From Phellopilus nigrolimitatus (taxonomy: Eukaryota; Basidiomycota; Agaricomycetes; Hymenochaetales; Hymenochaetaceae), in contig JAJOHG010000070.1 of assembly GCA_021029095.1 (NCBI GenBank), positions 62,001 through 126,000 of the forward strand: a stretch of DNA of 64,000 nt. The letters are read 5' to 3'. The position numbers and the translations under genes were made by a program. The notes under the pieces are model-generated. The model worked only from the letters and a program-made list of their open reading frames with translations. It was not told the DNA's origin and did not search any database. This document shows positions 1 through 10,497 of the stretch, piece after piece; position 1 is the stretch's first letter; each line of letters opens with the position of its first letter.

Positions 1-1495
1 ATGTCACGAACTTGTCGAAGTAGCCGGTGTAGTTGCACGCGGCGGCCTGTGTGTCGAGGTGCGCCATGAATGTTTGGCTGTCAAGTGAAATCCATTCTGA
101 AATCTAGTGATTGGAGAGGATAGGGCGGGGACGTACTTGAACGCGAAGACATTCTCGTACTTGTGCACGAAGTCGACCGCGGGGATCTGCTCCTGTACGA
201 CGTCCCACGAGATGCTCGCTGGGATACGTGCTCGTCAGCTCCTCGCGGGCGGGGTACTAGAAAGAGCGAGGAAGTAGGACGCACGGTCACTGATCCAGAA
301 ACCTTGCAAGTCAAGGTCCAACGCGTCGGTGTTGTTGAAGATAAAGTTAGCGAGGTCTAAGTTTCACACTTTATTTTAGAGCTTAGATGAGATCGGGACT
401 GAGATCGCTCGTACAGGGTATGTACATCCCAGCGTACTTGACTTAGATGAGTATTTGGAAAACGACATGGCAGGAAGCGGACGTACGCTCTCCCCAGTCA
501 CGTAGAATTTCTTCCCCTTCAGCTCTGCGAACACCTCCAAGAACTGCTGGAAGAACCCGACGAGCTGCGCAGCCACGTCATTTTCATCCTGCAAACCAAT
601 AAAGGAAAACGACGTCAGCCTTCGCCCTCGAGAGCAGTAACTAAATCTCAAAGTAGACGCGCCTTGATATCCGGCGTCCCCTGCGAGAACCCCGTGCCGA
701 CGGGCTGCTCGACGAAGAGGATGCTCGATAAGTTCGTCCAGCTCCATTCGTTCACGGTCGCCTTCGCCTGGCCCCACGACCAGCTAATGGGCTGTGTAAG
801 TTATTTTCCCCCTCCATCAATCTTGCTTTGTCCGACCACACATATGTTTATGGGGCGCTCACTCCGTTCTCCTGCAGAAGGCCCTCGAGCGAGGAGCAGC
901 CGGGCCCGCCGTTCGTCCTGCGGATGCATAGCATACGGGGATATGTATGTGTGTAGGAAGTGCGTATGCGTACCAGAAAATAAGATCGTCCAGGCTGCCT
1001 TGTGGCCCAGGCGGGAAGAACCAGAAGAAGAGCTGACAGTAACAATATATTATACTATTGCAAAAAAGGACAGACGCGAGACGCCAGAGTCTTAAAATAA
1101 AGTGCATACCTTCCGCGTCTCGTTCGCAGCACCGCTAATCGGGAGCAGGCCCGCCCAGCTCGGGCCCACGTCGAAGTCGACCTCCGGGATGGACGCGCCG
1201 TCCACGAAGAACTCTACATCGCGCACACGCTCAGTACATACGTACGCTCGCCAATACAAAATAAAGACCGCTCTGGCAGATACGTACTCGACGCGCGTGG
1301 ATTCGAGAACGAGATGTTCTGCACCGTATCGCGGCCCTCCAGCCTCGGCAGCCGCGCGGATGGCGACCACCGCTCCGCCGCCTCGCGCTGACGCTCGCGC
1401 ATCTCGCTTCTCGTGACCTTCCTTGCGGAGGACAGCCCGAGGAGCAGGCAAAAGCAGAGAAAGAGCACCGGGGAAAAACCCAGACGTCGTCGCAT
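1..1495 (-). CDS. Serine carboxypeptidase (peptidase S10), 5' part, runs off the window
   Basis: This is the N-terminal part of a secreted or vacuolar serine carboxypeptidase, which removes C-terminal residues from peptides. The start at 1495 opens a signal peptide (MRRRLGFSPVLFLCFCLLLG). Joined exons then give the S10 substrate-binding motif TNGGPGCSSLEG near 960-860, FVEQPVGTGFSQG near 715-680, and the nucleophile motif TGESYAGMYIP, whose serine codon abuts an intron near 480-420. At least eight exons are visible, and the last one reads QTFMAHLDTQAAACNYTGYF at the window edge. The catalytic Asp and His lie outside. Most introns are GT-AG. The one after the codons for TPDIK (about 665-590) begins GCGCGT, so it is a GC-AG intron. 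All exons join in frame, so the gene looks intact. The S10 family is certain; the subtype (Kex1-like or CPY-like) is not. Confidence 0.93.
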
Positions 1496-2261
1496 CTTGA
1501 GACGATGAACACGGCGGAAGTTGGGAGCCCTGAGCTCTTCGTCGAGCTGCTCTTATTTAAACCACGCCAGGGTCATCCGAAAGGTGCCAATCTGCGTCCG
1601 TTTTCGAAGAAAACAAATACATAGCCTGCGATCGCACGTGGAATCTTCGATGGCCCGCCAGCGCGCGGTCCGTACTAGCACATGGGCTCGCTTATCTGCC
1701 GCTTACGACGACTCCAGACGGGCGGTTCTACACACGAATAAATAATGTCCACTCAACGGCGAGAAAAGCCAGAGAGGTCAAGTTATTTTCGAACAACGAC
1801 AGCGTGGACGGGCGATAAGGAGGTGGAAGTCGCACTTGATCTGGCATGCATTCGGTTCTCAGATGATCTCGAGAAAATTCCTGGATTTATTTTTGATAGC
1901 AGTTCGAAAGTCTTGATGCAACTCAGTATTTATATGACGGGCTGCATTCTACGTGAGGGGGCATCTCGGGAAAGAGCAACACTTGCAGGTGCTGTATTTT
2001 GACTTACAAAAGAACCAAGCATACAGAAATGCCGTAACCATTATGTAAGATTTTACTGTCTGTAAATCAAGCCACACTTGTTTGTCATTTTTCTTTCGAT
2101 TTCGTTCATAGTTCAAAACAGTTCTGATTGATCAACCCGCCCTAATCTAGCTATACACTTTGGGTTTTTGTTTTCAGTTTTGCCGATTGTTAAGGACAAA
2201 AACAAGTATAGTACAACGATTTCCATATTCTTCGGATTCCCTCAGCAAAGGGAAGAAATTA
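1496..2261. other. Spacer between carboxypeptidase 5' end and P450-1 3' end
   Basis: This stretch holds the carboxypeptidase promoter and the P450-1 3' flank. An open frame at 1745-2002 (85 codons) has no recognisable motif and no splice partner, so I do not call it a gene. No repeat was seen. Confidence 0.5.
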
Positions 2262-4713
2262 TCAATATTTGCCGTTGGCAAGCGTTACCTTCAAAGGAAG
2301 TTGTGAGGATTTTTCCATCGAGTTCTTGAGGACGGGCGAATGCAAGGCGCCCATCTCCCATTTGATCTCTGGTCCGGGTGCAAAGACAAACCTCTCCAGG
2401 AGTACGGATAGGACTAGTTCTATGAGAAAAAATGCGATTGAGAATCGTATCTTGACGTGGAAGGAAAGGTGATAGATGACTCACTCAATTCCATTTCAGA
2501 GAATTTGAACCCGCTGCAACAAATTGACAGTAAGTCGATAAAACAAAACATGCAAATTATGTTTGCGCACATGCATGCCCTCCCGCCTCCTAGGAACGTC
2601 ATCCTGCCCAACAAAATAAAATCCTGTTTTAACGGGTGATACATCCAAAATGCGAGTCAATTATACACACATTTGCGAATATACACCCGGAAGATGCGCC
2701 AAGGCAACGCTCTCCGGCAGCGGCTGAAGCCAACGCTCCGGCTTCCACTCGTTCGCATCGTTGCCCCAGATCGCCTTACTCCGGTTTGCGCCCAAGATTG
2801 AGACGATGACAGTGGTGTTCTTCTTGAGCGGAATTTCCCTTATCTCCGGCTTCCCATCGCCTGGTTGGAGGGGAAAGGCGAGCGGAACGACGACATCTCT
2901 CTTTGTTCTTCAAAGCCATGTAAGTTATGTAAATAGGAGGTTAACGGAAGACATAGGAACATACATGCGCTCGACTTGTGCCGCAGGCGGGAAGACGCGC
3001 AGCGTCTCGCGGCACACGGCGTCGAGATACGGCAGGCACATAAGAGTATCATAGTCGAGATCGGTACCGCCGTGCTCCTTGCGCGCCGCGGTCACCTCCT
3101 CTCGCAACCGCGACTGCACGTCAGGCCGCTGAGACAGGACGTCGAGTGTGCGGCTTATCGCACTTGTTGTTGTGTCGTGCCCAGCAGCAATGAATGTACT
3201 GAATTCATGACATAAATTGGTGTGAGTTCTGTACTAATGCGGGAGGGAGGGAGTAGTAGTAAAAGACAGGCATACCTCATGTGTGCAAGAAGCTCCGACT
3301 CAGGCAAGCTGCTTCCATCGACTCCATTTGTCGCTTTGACTAGTTATTCCCCCTTTCAGACGAAATGAATCCCGGTGGTCTCAAATAAAGATGCGTACGA
3401 AGCACGCTCATGATATCCTTCCCTGCTCCAGCTTGCTTCTGCATTGCTTCGTCACCCTTCGCGAGTGCCTGTTGCTTTCCTTCGAGGATCCTGCGCGAGC
3501 ACGCCTCTATCAAGTCCGTAAACTCTGTAAGATCTCTGACTGTGCCGAATAGCGGAATATGGTTTAGCACATCCAGAATCCGGCGACGAAACTTTGGGGA
3601 ACCGAGCTTGTCAAACCAGGGTAGGAACTGGCGCACCATGGAGAGATTGAAGAGGGCTCGGCTATGCGCAAGAAATGAGATAATAAAATCATGAAGATTA
3701 TTTTGACGGTTGAAGGGACACGTTATGAAACAGAATAAACAACGCGACGTACACGGATTTTTTCATCGCCTCGCTATACTTGTTATTCTCTTGTTCGTCG
3801 AGCGCGTCGAATGAGTATCCAAGCCCACCTTGCCCAATATACTCGAGCGCGGCACGAGACACCCACATCATAACATTAATATGTTCTTTCCCTTTGGAGA
3901 CTTCACGCTCGAGCACCGTTTGCAACTACGCACAAGAAAGCATCGGAATCAGGGTAAGTCAGGGTCAACTTCAGAAGAAATCCCAAAGGATGATAAGAAC
4001 CGCGCACCTTGTGAGCAATCGGATGGAAGACTGGAAGCAGTTCGCGCATATGTTTTAGGGAAAATACAGGGTTGAGCATTTTGCGTTGTCTCTTATGCTC
4101 TTCGCCTGTGAGTTGAAAAAGTAAATATCACGCTGCTTGCATCTAATCATTACACTAAAGAGAACCAAGCTCACCAAGGGTTGACAAAAGGCCCTTCCCG
4201 AAAAGCATTCTGAAAGACCTGATTTACGGTTTTCATGAGATTGTGCACGAAAGGTAAGTGGAGCTTTGAATCACATCAGGAATGTTTCTGTCTCTTCGAA
4301 GACATACTGGTCCTTGACGAGTATGTGGTGCAGCGCGAGCGGATCAGAAACGAAAAGTTGTTCATCCTATACGTGGTTGATCTCAGAATTCAGAATTCTC
4401 GGCGAAATGCTTCGACTCACTCCCAACATCATGTCCACTCGAACGGCGCCGCCATAATCCTCATACAGCCTACGATGGAATTCCCAGCCATTGTTGTTAT
4501 AAATTTGATCAAAATTACCTGCTCAAAGGCCGCATAAATAGACCAATCCAAGCACGTGAACATGAAATACGCACCCTTCAGCCACGATGCCTTGGGTGGG
4601 CCGGGGATGTTTGACAACGGAGTCTTGACGAAGAGCAATTTAAAGACGCGCCAAAGCGCGTATGTGCCAAAGATGACGGCGAATACTTGAGCAGTAGAAT
4701 CGGAGAAAATCAT
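2262..4713 (-). CDS. Cytochrome P450 monooxygenase, copy 1
   Basis: This is a microsomal haem-thiolate monooxygenase. The start at 4713 gives a membrane anchor (MIFSDSTAQVFAVIFGTYAL) followed by a proline-rich hinge (NIPGPPKASWLKG). Later exons give the I-helix FIAAGHDTTTSAISRTL (about 3190-3150), the ExxR motif in CRETLRVFPP (about 3020), and the haem loop FLGGGRACIGFKFSEMEL, which is interrupted by an intron after the second base of the Ile codon (about 2600-2500). The C-terminus ends LPLKVTLANGKY. All P450 signatures are present, about ten exons join, and no internal stop is needed. Its nearest relative is the copy at 20612-23031, and the two share exon layout and upstream sequence. The substrate is unknown. 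Proteins of this type in Agaricomycetes usually act in secondary metabolism or xenobiotic oxidation. Confidence 0.92.
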
Positions 4714-5598
4714 GGCTATATGTACTTGAGACTCAAATACTCGACGTAGGTGGAAAGAACGAGACGATGCATTAATATACCCCTCTTCCGTTGCTGTTGA
4801 CCAGAGCGCTGCAGACACATCACACGTTCATCGGTCAGCGAGAAGAACTAACGGCCCGCTCTGTCAGCTCATATTATTCGTTACATGGGAACGACGAGAC
4901 CTACTCAATAGAAGAGAAGGGCACTGGTAATGAGATTGAAGAATGTGCCCTGCGGAGAAGCACTTGCACGGTAAGAAGCCAACCAGATAGGCGGTTATAA
5001 AGCGCACTCTTGAGATCATCTGCCTTTCCTTTCCCAGGAGTTCTAATTTTTGGCAGTAAATATATCGAATCGACTGTTGATCTGCACCGTGCATTTTGGC
5101 CTGTGATGATTGTGAAATATGCAACTTGGCACAAGCAATGTCCACTGAGTATTACCAGGTCGACAGAATCCACCACACTCTTCTTTTATTCACTGAATAG
5201 TTAGTGAGCAAGTGCGGTCATAGACGCACCGAGAGTTATTCGGGACTGTTATTTTAGAATACATCATCCCAGCACGAACGAGAACATCGAATTGAGTTCA
5301 CAGAGTCGACATCACGTCGAGGCATTGATATCACCTCTCCTGGCTCCTCTTAATTCGAAGATGGAATGAGACCTTTAAGACATTACTTTCAGTGATCGCT
5401 GTTCCCATAAACCTGTAACAGCACCATCAGACTAAGCAGTCACAGGCAACTTCAAGTTTATAACGCTCCGCATGGCACGCTGAAGAGAATGAGAGTGGAC
5501 ATTATTGATAACCGAATGGTTCCGTGACTCTGGCGGAAAGAGAGCGGACAAGTGCTTAAAGACACGAAGAGGCTTGACTCGTTGATAACGTAAGAAAC
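4714..5598. other. P450-1 upstream region, duplicated to about 5350
   Basis: The first roughly 640 bp upstream of P450-1 match the region upstream of P450-2. Shared blocks include ATTAATATAC, GTTGACCAGAGCG, CCGCTCTGTCAGCTCATATT and a block near 5280-5340 that matches 23655-23740. The copied unit therefore carries the promoter as well as the coding exons. No other gene was seen. Confidence 0.6.
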
Positions 5599-5860
5599 TC
5601 AGAAAGTCTTCGGCCCCCCCTTAAAAAGGCAGGCGATTCCCGCCTGCGTAGCGCACGACGCGGTGTCGTTTCGCGGCGCCATTCACCATTGTGGTACACT
5701 GCCAGCTCAAATCATCCCCCCAAAAAACCAGTACATAGTTTTTTGTTTATCATATCTAGGCACGGGCTCGCATAGTTATAAACCATTTTTTGACCTTTTT
5801 CTGTGTGAGCGACGCGGACGGGAACCACCTTCCTTTTGGGGGGGCCGAAGACTTTTCTGA
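5599..5860. mobile_element. Short inverted-repeat transposon (MITE), 262 bp
   Basis: The left end reads TCAGAAAGTCTTCGGCCCCC and the right end is its inverted copy, GGGGGCCGAAGACTTTTCTG. The interior carries no convincing open frame. A lone end of the same family lies at 58616-58690, sharing TCAGAAAAGTC, a C-run and GAAGGTGGTTCC. The true boundary may extend 5-6 bp outwards, because GGTGGG precedes TCAGAAAAG in both right-end copies. A clear target-site duplication was not found, so the superfamily is open. Confidence 0.65.
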
Positions 5861-6446
5861 CCCACCTCAAGGGTCCCGACTCCCGGTTTAGACAGAATTC
5901 AGCCCCAAATACTTTCTTTTTTCGGAAACGCAGATCTCGACACAAATCTGGCGCTTATAAATTATTTAGAACCGATGCATAACCAAGAAATGACGGTATA
6001 AACTCGGAAAAGAATTCAATCCCATCTGTAGCCTTTTGATGTATAGGTCCTTTGAAAAGTGTATGATCCCTTCTGTATTGACTGAGGCCTTTATGGTCGA
6101 ATGGGTAACAAATGCAACAGGATAAAAGCAGTTATTTTACACATTATGAAAAGTTCGACTACTTATTGCTTGTCTTGGGCGCAGTACGGTACTATACTTC
6201 ATGCAATACATATTTCAGAGCCCCTCGACATTTACGCAGGTCATCAGCCGTTATGGAGCCACCGGTACGACGACGCAGCGACAAAGCCAATGTAAAGTAT
6301 CTCAAACTACATAAGAGGCTTGTGCACGATCCGATTGTTATTTGTAAGAGCATGACGAGAGGTGGTGTGAATAAGCGCATTTGAACAGCCTATGCGATGG
6401 ACCGTATGTGAACATGGGCGAGTGCGAGAGCTTGCATAGTAGTTTA
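5861..6446. other. Intergenic sequence between two MITEs
   Basis: Only short open frames without known motifs are present, and no RNA gene or repeat end was recognised. Confidence 0.4.
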
Positions 6447-6760
6447 CAGCGCTTTTCATAACTACGCGGAATCGCGAAAATCCGTGCGCCACCCACGCCA
6501 CCTAAAAGATGACACACTCGGTCCCACGACCGTGTTACAAAGATGAAGTGAGATGATCCGAGATTCGGCATGCGTTTGTTAAGGCAGAAAGCCTGATGCA
6601 ATCTGATCTGAACGTTCGGCAACCAGATACAGCCTGATCCGGGCACTCGGCACTCCGGCAATTGCTTAGATGATAGGATCGTGCGAGTATATTTGTCACG
6701 CAATCGGTGGCGAGGCGGCACGAGATTTTTTGCGATTCCGCATAGTTATGAAAACAGCTG
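6447..6760. mobile_element. TA-flanked non-autonomous DNA transposon of the CAGC..TTTT family, 314 bp
   Basis: The left terminus CAGCGCTTTTCATAACTACG at 6447 is preceded by TA. The right terminus is inverted (GCATAGTTATGAAAACAGCTG, ending 6760) and followed by TA. Imperfect inverted repeats of about 75-80 bp make up roughly half of the element. TA flanks and CAG ends fit Tc1/mariner/pogo-type transposition. The terminal CAGCGCTTTT is shared with the element at 63391-63987 and the lone end at 12401-12434. It sits about 270 bp upstream of the zinc-finger gene start, so it lies in that gene's promoter. Confidence 0.72.
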
Positions 6761-7034
6761 TAAAAAAAGTGTATCTCAAACTCAAAGATACATATTTCAC
6801 TACATGTTCCCAGGTTTTGCTTTGTGCTGCATTTCTGATAAAAACAATTTCTTCCAGTGATTATGTAATAAATGCCTCCGGAGTCGATTTCCGGGCCAGC
6901 GACGTGGTCGGTCTCTCAGCTCGGTCTCATAGTCTTGGTCCACGTCCACGATCACCCTGTGAGTTTCCTCTGGTCTTCTAAACGCGCTCTATAGCTTACA
7001 CTCTCGTCGTCGTCGCTGTCCGCGATGGCGAAGG

Positions 7035-9165
7035 ATGATGGATTCATTAACGGGGCTGCCGACAGCAGCAGCTAGTCCAAATGACTCCCCGGCAGGCATC
7101 CATTGTGCGAACCCCGACTGTCGAACGCGCGCCGGCGAGCGGTCCCGTGGCCATCAAAGCTGCCGCGCGTTGCTATGCGGTCATTGCTGCCAGCACGCGG
7201 CGAAGGTAGCCGCCGAGGCGGGCGAGCAGCGGCCCGTCTGCAAGGTCCATGCACGTAGGGTGCACACCGGTCACCGTCCTTCGCCAAAGGACCAGCTGCT
7301 GCAACCGGCGGAGACGAATAGCTGGACGGGCGGCGGCGACACGCAGGAGCTGCAGGAGCTTTTTGAGAAGCGTGCGAAGCTCGAGCAATCGCTCAAGCGT
7401 TCCTTGACTATGGTCGTCTGGTACCGAGTGCGTCCCCCGTCTTTCATTCGAACTTCTCTGACAAGAAAATACGCCTATTAGAATGGCTGTGAGCCACTCC
7501 GGCTTGCGCATGAGGTGACGACGTTCCCCCTGTTCCAGCTGCAGGATTTTCCGGAGCTTGTCGGCGAGCTCGGTTTGCAGTCCGCGTCATACGTCGACAC
7601 GTACAACATCGAGACCGGCCAGTGGGAGCAGCACAAGATTTCCACGGTGCGCAGCGTTGAGCAGGATCAGCGGCTGCTGTACCGCTTGCGCCCCAGTTTA
7701 CTCGATAGCCTGTCGGACTGTCCATTTCTCGATCAAGAACTTTCGCTCCAGCCTCACCCGATAGCATACCATCTGAAGAGGCAATCGGAGCCCCTGACCC
7801 CGTCGCCTTCAGCCAAGCAGGGTCGAGTAATTTCGAACTCACATCCAGTGGTGAGAGACTTATTCAGGAAGATTGGCACTGTGTTTCATTTCTTGTTACG
7901 AGCTTGCTTTGACAATTTGTTTTGTGTGAGCTGTGAATGCCGGAAATAACGATACGCAAAAAAGGGGGTGGCGAAATACCATTCCAAGGCGTCGTGTCAT
8001 TTCGGATTTATTTTCTTTGACTTGTTCACGTTGACTTTTCTCTGTTTCGACGACTCGATACGGAGGGAAAGCTAAGGTGATATATGAAGTCTTTTATTGC
8101 TTTAGTTTAAGTTCAAACATATAACAAAAAGCAGATCGAGCTTGAAGCAAGCTACGAAACACAGCTCTAATCTTCTATTCCTACGCGATGGCCACCTAAT
8201 ATTAATTATCATATCCCCAGCGCGCTCCAGCTACACCTGTTTCCGCCAGTCCGGCCATGATGCAACCATGGGAGTCTCCCAATGGCAACCCTGCGGTCGG
8301 GAGATGGAGCTTCGCGCCCTCAGGTACGCAGCCAGTGGCCAACCGCGCGAGCTCGAGCACCGCTCCGCAGGGCGACACTGATGGCGGTTCGCCCGGTCGG
8401 CGCTGGCCGACGGACTTCTCCGTACATGAGATCACGGAGGGATTCGATGCGATGGGCACCATCCTCAAAGCCGACGCGTCTGCCCGCCAGAGGTCCGCGT
8501 TCGAGCATGTCTTTGCGCCGTGCCGCTACGTGAAGAGCACCGTGGGCCGCGCGAAGCTGTACTGGAAGCGTGCGAGCCCGGAGGTGAAGGACCACTTCCT
8601 CGCGCTCCCGCGCGGAGACCCACGTGCGCGTTGGATGCACTTCGTGCACCTCATGGACGGGCGCCTTATCATCGAGCTTGGAGAGAAGAAAGATGGTGAC
8701 GGCGGCGGGAAGGAAAGCGCGGACGAGGAGGAGGCCGCAGTGAACGGTGCGTTGGGCTTTGATCACGCGCAAGTATCTCGTAAGTGTCCTTGAAAAAAAA
8801 AAAATCGTCGTGCCGGTTTCTAACTATTTCTTAGAGCCACGATTAAATGGGCAATCGCCCACGAATGTCGCTCCCAATCCGACGTTACCCATGAATCAAC
8901 CATCCACGCGTGCGAACGAAATGCTGAGACAGCCTTCAGGAATACTCATTCCGAATCCTGGGCCTCCGCATCAGCATTCCCATCCACACCACCCAGGCGT
9001 CCCCGCAATGTCCATACCACAAGGGTACACGACTGGTGACTATCGCATTTTCTTCTGTCTGTGCATGGATGTCTGACGAAATCGACATATTTAGATCGAA
9101 GCCTGAGTCTGCATCGTTCATCGAGCTCGCTCTCTGGGGCCATCATGACTATGCCCAACCCTTGA
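7035..9165 (+). CDS. Zinc-finger / WPxDF-domain protein of an Agaricomycete-type unknown family
   Basis: I read two apparent genes as one, because their exons join in phase. Exon 1 (ATG at 7035 or 7038) encodes a Cys/His cluster, IHCANPDCR..CRALLCGHCCQHA..RPVCKVH. An intron at about 7431-7489 leads to a middle domain (LQDFPELVGELGL, VDTYNIETGQWEQHKISTVR). Exon 2 ends in phase 0 at 7850, and after a long intron (7851-8220) exon 3 resumes in phase 0 at 8221 with RAPATPVSASP. It carries RRWPTDFSVHEITEGF and CRYVKSTVGRAKLYW. Two further introns (from about 8780, and 9034-9097) lead to a His/Pro-rich tail and the stop at 9163-9165. From memory, this order (zinc cluster, middle domain, WPxDF domain) recurs as a multi-copy family in Agaricomycete genomes. 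Its function is unknown. The 370 bp intron is unusually long and could hide another exon. Confidence 0.72.
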
Positions 9166-10228
9166 TCTTGGGCAGCCATTTGATTACGACATTTATCATC
9201 ACATGTGAAGTTGTATTTTAAGTATTGTTAGAATATGTTAGAATATGACAAACTATCTGAACCGTCCCCGGCTTCTCGACTCAGTTCTGCAGCCAACGTC
9301 GTATGACACCGGAGACGGCAAGCAGATAAGAATACTTCGCGACGTCCACTGTAGAGTAGGATCAGCTGCTGTGGTTCCACGTGCCCTATATGCTTACTCT
9401 CAACCATATTTACTCCACACTCATACCGTTTGCATTTCCTATCGATACGGTATACTTGCTTACCAGGAATCACGAGGCGTGCCAGAGAGGGACTCGTCCG
9501 TTTGCCAACGTACTATATGGATATAAGTCTGTTATGGCAACCCTGAAGTGACTGGACTGGCAAACGCGTAAACATAGAGCAACAACGCGTCTTAGAAGCT
9601 AAATGCTTTGGGTTCACACGTGCAACATGCAGCCGACAAATCACCAACGTTTCTCAGTGTTCTATATGGAACAAGATCTACTTTCTCTTCTAAATTCGTG
9701 TCATGCTGCTCTTCGCATTGCTGGACAATGCTAGAAGGGTCAGAGCTGACTCAGCTGAGTTGGGACTACAGGTGTGGTCTTCAACAGAGGCTTATGTCCG
9801 ATTAGTTCAATTGCTAATTTCAATCTGAACCCGCTGCTGTCATTGCTACTATAAATGCAAATTCCAGGGGAGAATAGCTAGAGGAATCCAAGCTCACTAC
9901 AGCATCAGCAAAACGTTATTTTAATTAAAATGCCTTATTTGACTTGTACAAGGCACTGCAAGGTGGCTAAACCGCATAAGTGCACAAGGCGCTAATGCAT
10001 GTCGACTTTTACGAGTACTTAGCCCGCTTACTTCCGCTTAGTGTCCATGTTTTAAGTCCGTAAGACTAGAATAAGGGTACGTAAGTGCTCTAATGCATGT
10101 CAATTCGGCTAAGCGGAAGATAGTTTTGCTGATGAGAGACTACTGCAATTGCGAGAAATTCTGTTCTTCATGTTGGTTGTAAAGATGAAAAAAAGAATGG
10201 TCAAAGTAATCCAGTTGGATCCGCAAAA
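9166..10228. other. Repeat-rich intergenic stretch
   Basis: No gene is supported. A tandem GTTAGAATAT pair lies at about 9228-9247. Between about 9940 and 10130 the motif CTAATGCATGTC occurs twice about 98 bp apart, and CTTCCGCTTAG near 10030 is inverted as CTAAGCGGAAG near 10114. This looks like a decayed inverted-repeat element. Confidence 0.4.
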
Positions 10229-10322
10229 TGGACATATCCGGAATTGAACCGGACACCTCTCGCACATCTTCTTCAGAAGGAAATGCTAAGCGAGCGTGAT
10301 AAACCAACTACACCATATGCCC
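10229..10322 (-). tRNA. tRNA-Ala (anticodon AGC) with intron
   Basis: Read on the minus strand, the acceptor stem GGGCATA pairs with TATGTCC (one G-U) and the discriminator base is A at 10229. The anticodon stem is CTCGC/GCGAG with loop TTAGCA..T, giving anticodon AGC. An intron of about 19 nt follows position 37 (TTTCCTTCTGAAGAAGATG), the standard eukaryotic site. The T arm is TCCGG TTCAATT CCGGA. The A box (TGGTGTAGTTGG) and B box (GGTTCAATTCC) are recognisable, and TTTT just after the 3' end (10225-10228) would terminate Pol III. A 5' half relic lies at 13188-13223. Confidence 0.9.
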
Positions 10323-10497
10323 TTCAACAGATTTTTAAAACGAGCTTTTTATTGAGCGCAAATCACTGTAAAAACAATCTATTGCAACGGGCCAACTTAG
10401 CCCAAAATGGTTGCTGTACTAGACAACCGACTTCTCTGCTACTTAACTTGCTCGAATCCTCTTTCTGCACTGAATCTGCAACAACTCCTCCTCCAAA

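Noticed and set aside
8257..9165. A separate gene starting at ATG 8257
   Set aside because: The exon is open upstream to a good acceptor at 8220 in phase with the zinc-finger exons, and family architecture favours one gene.
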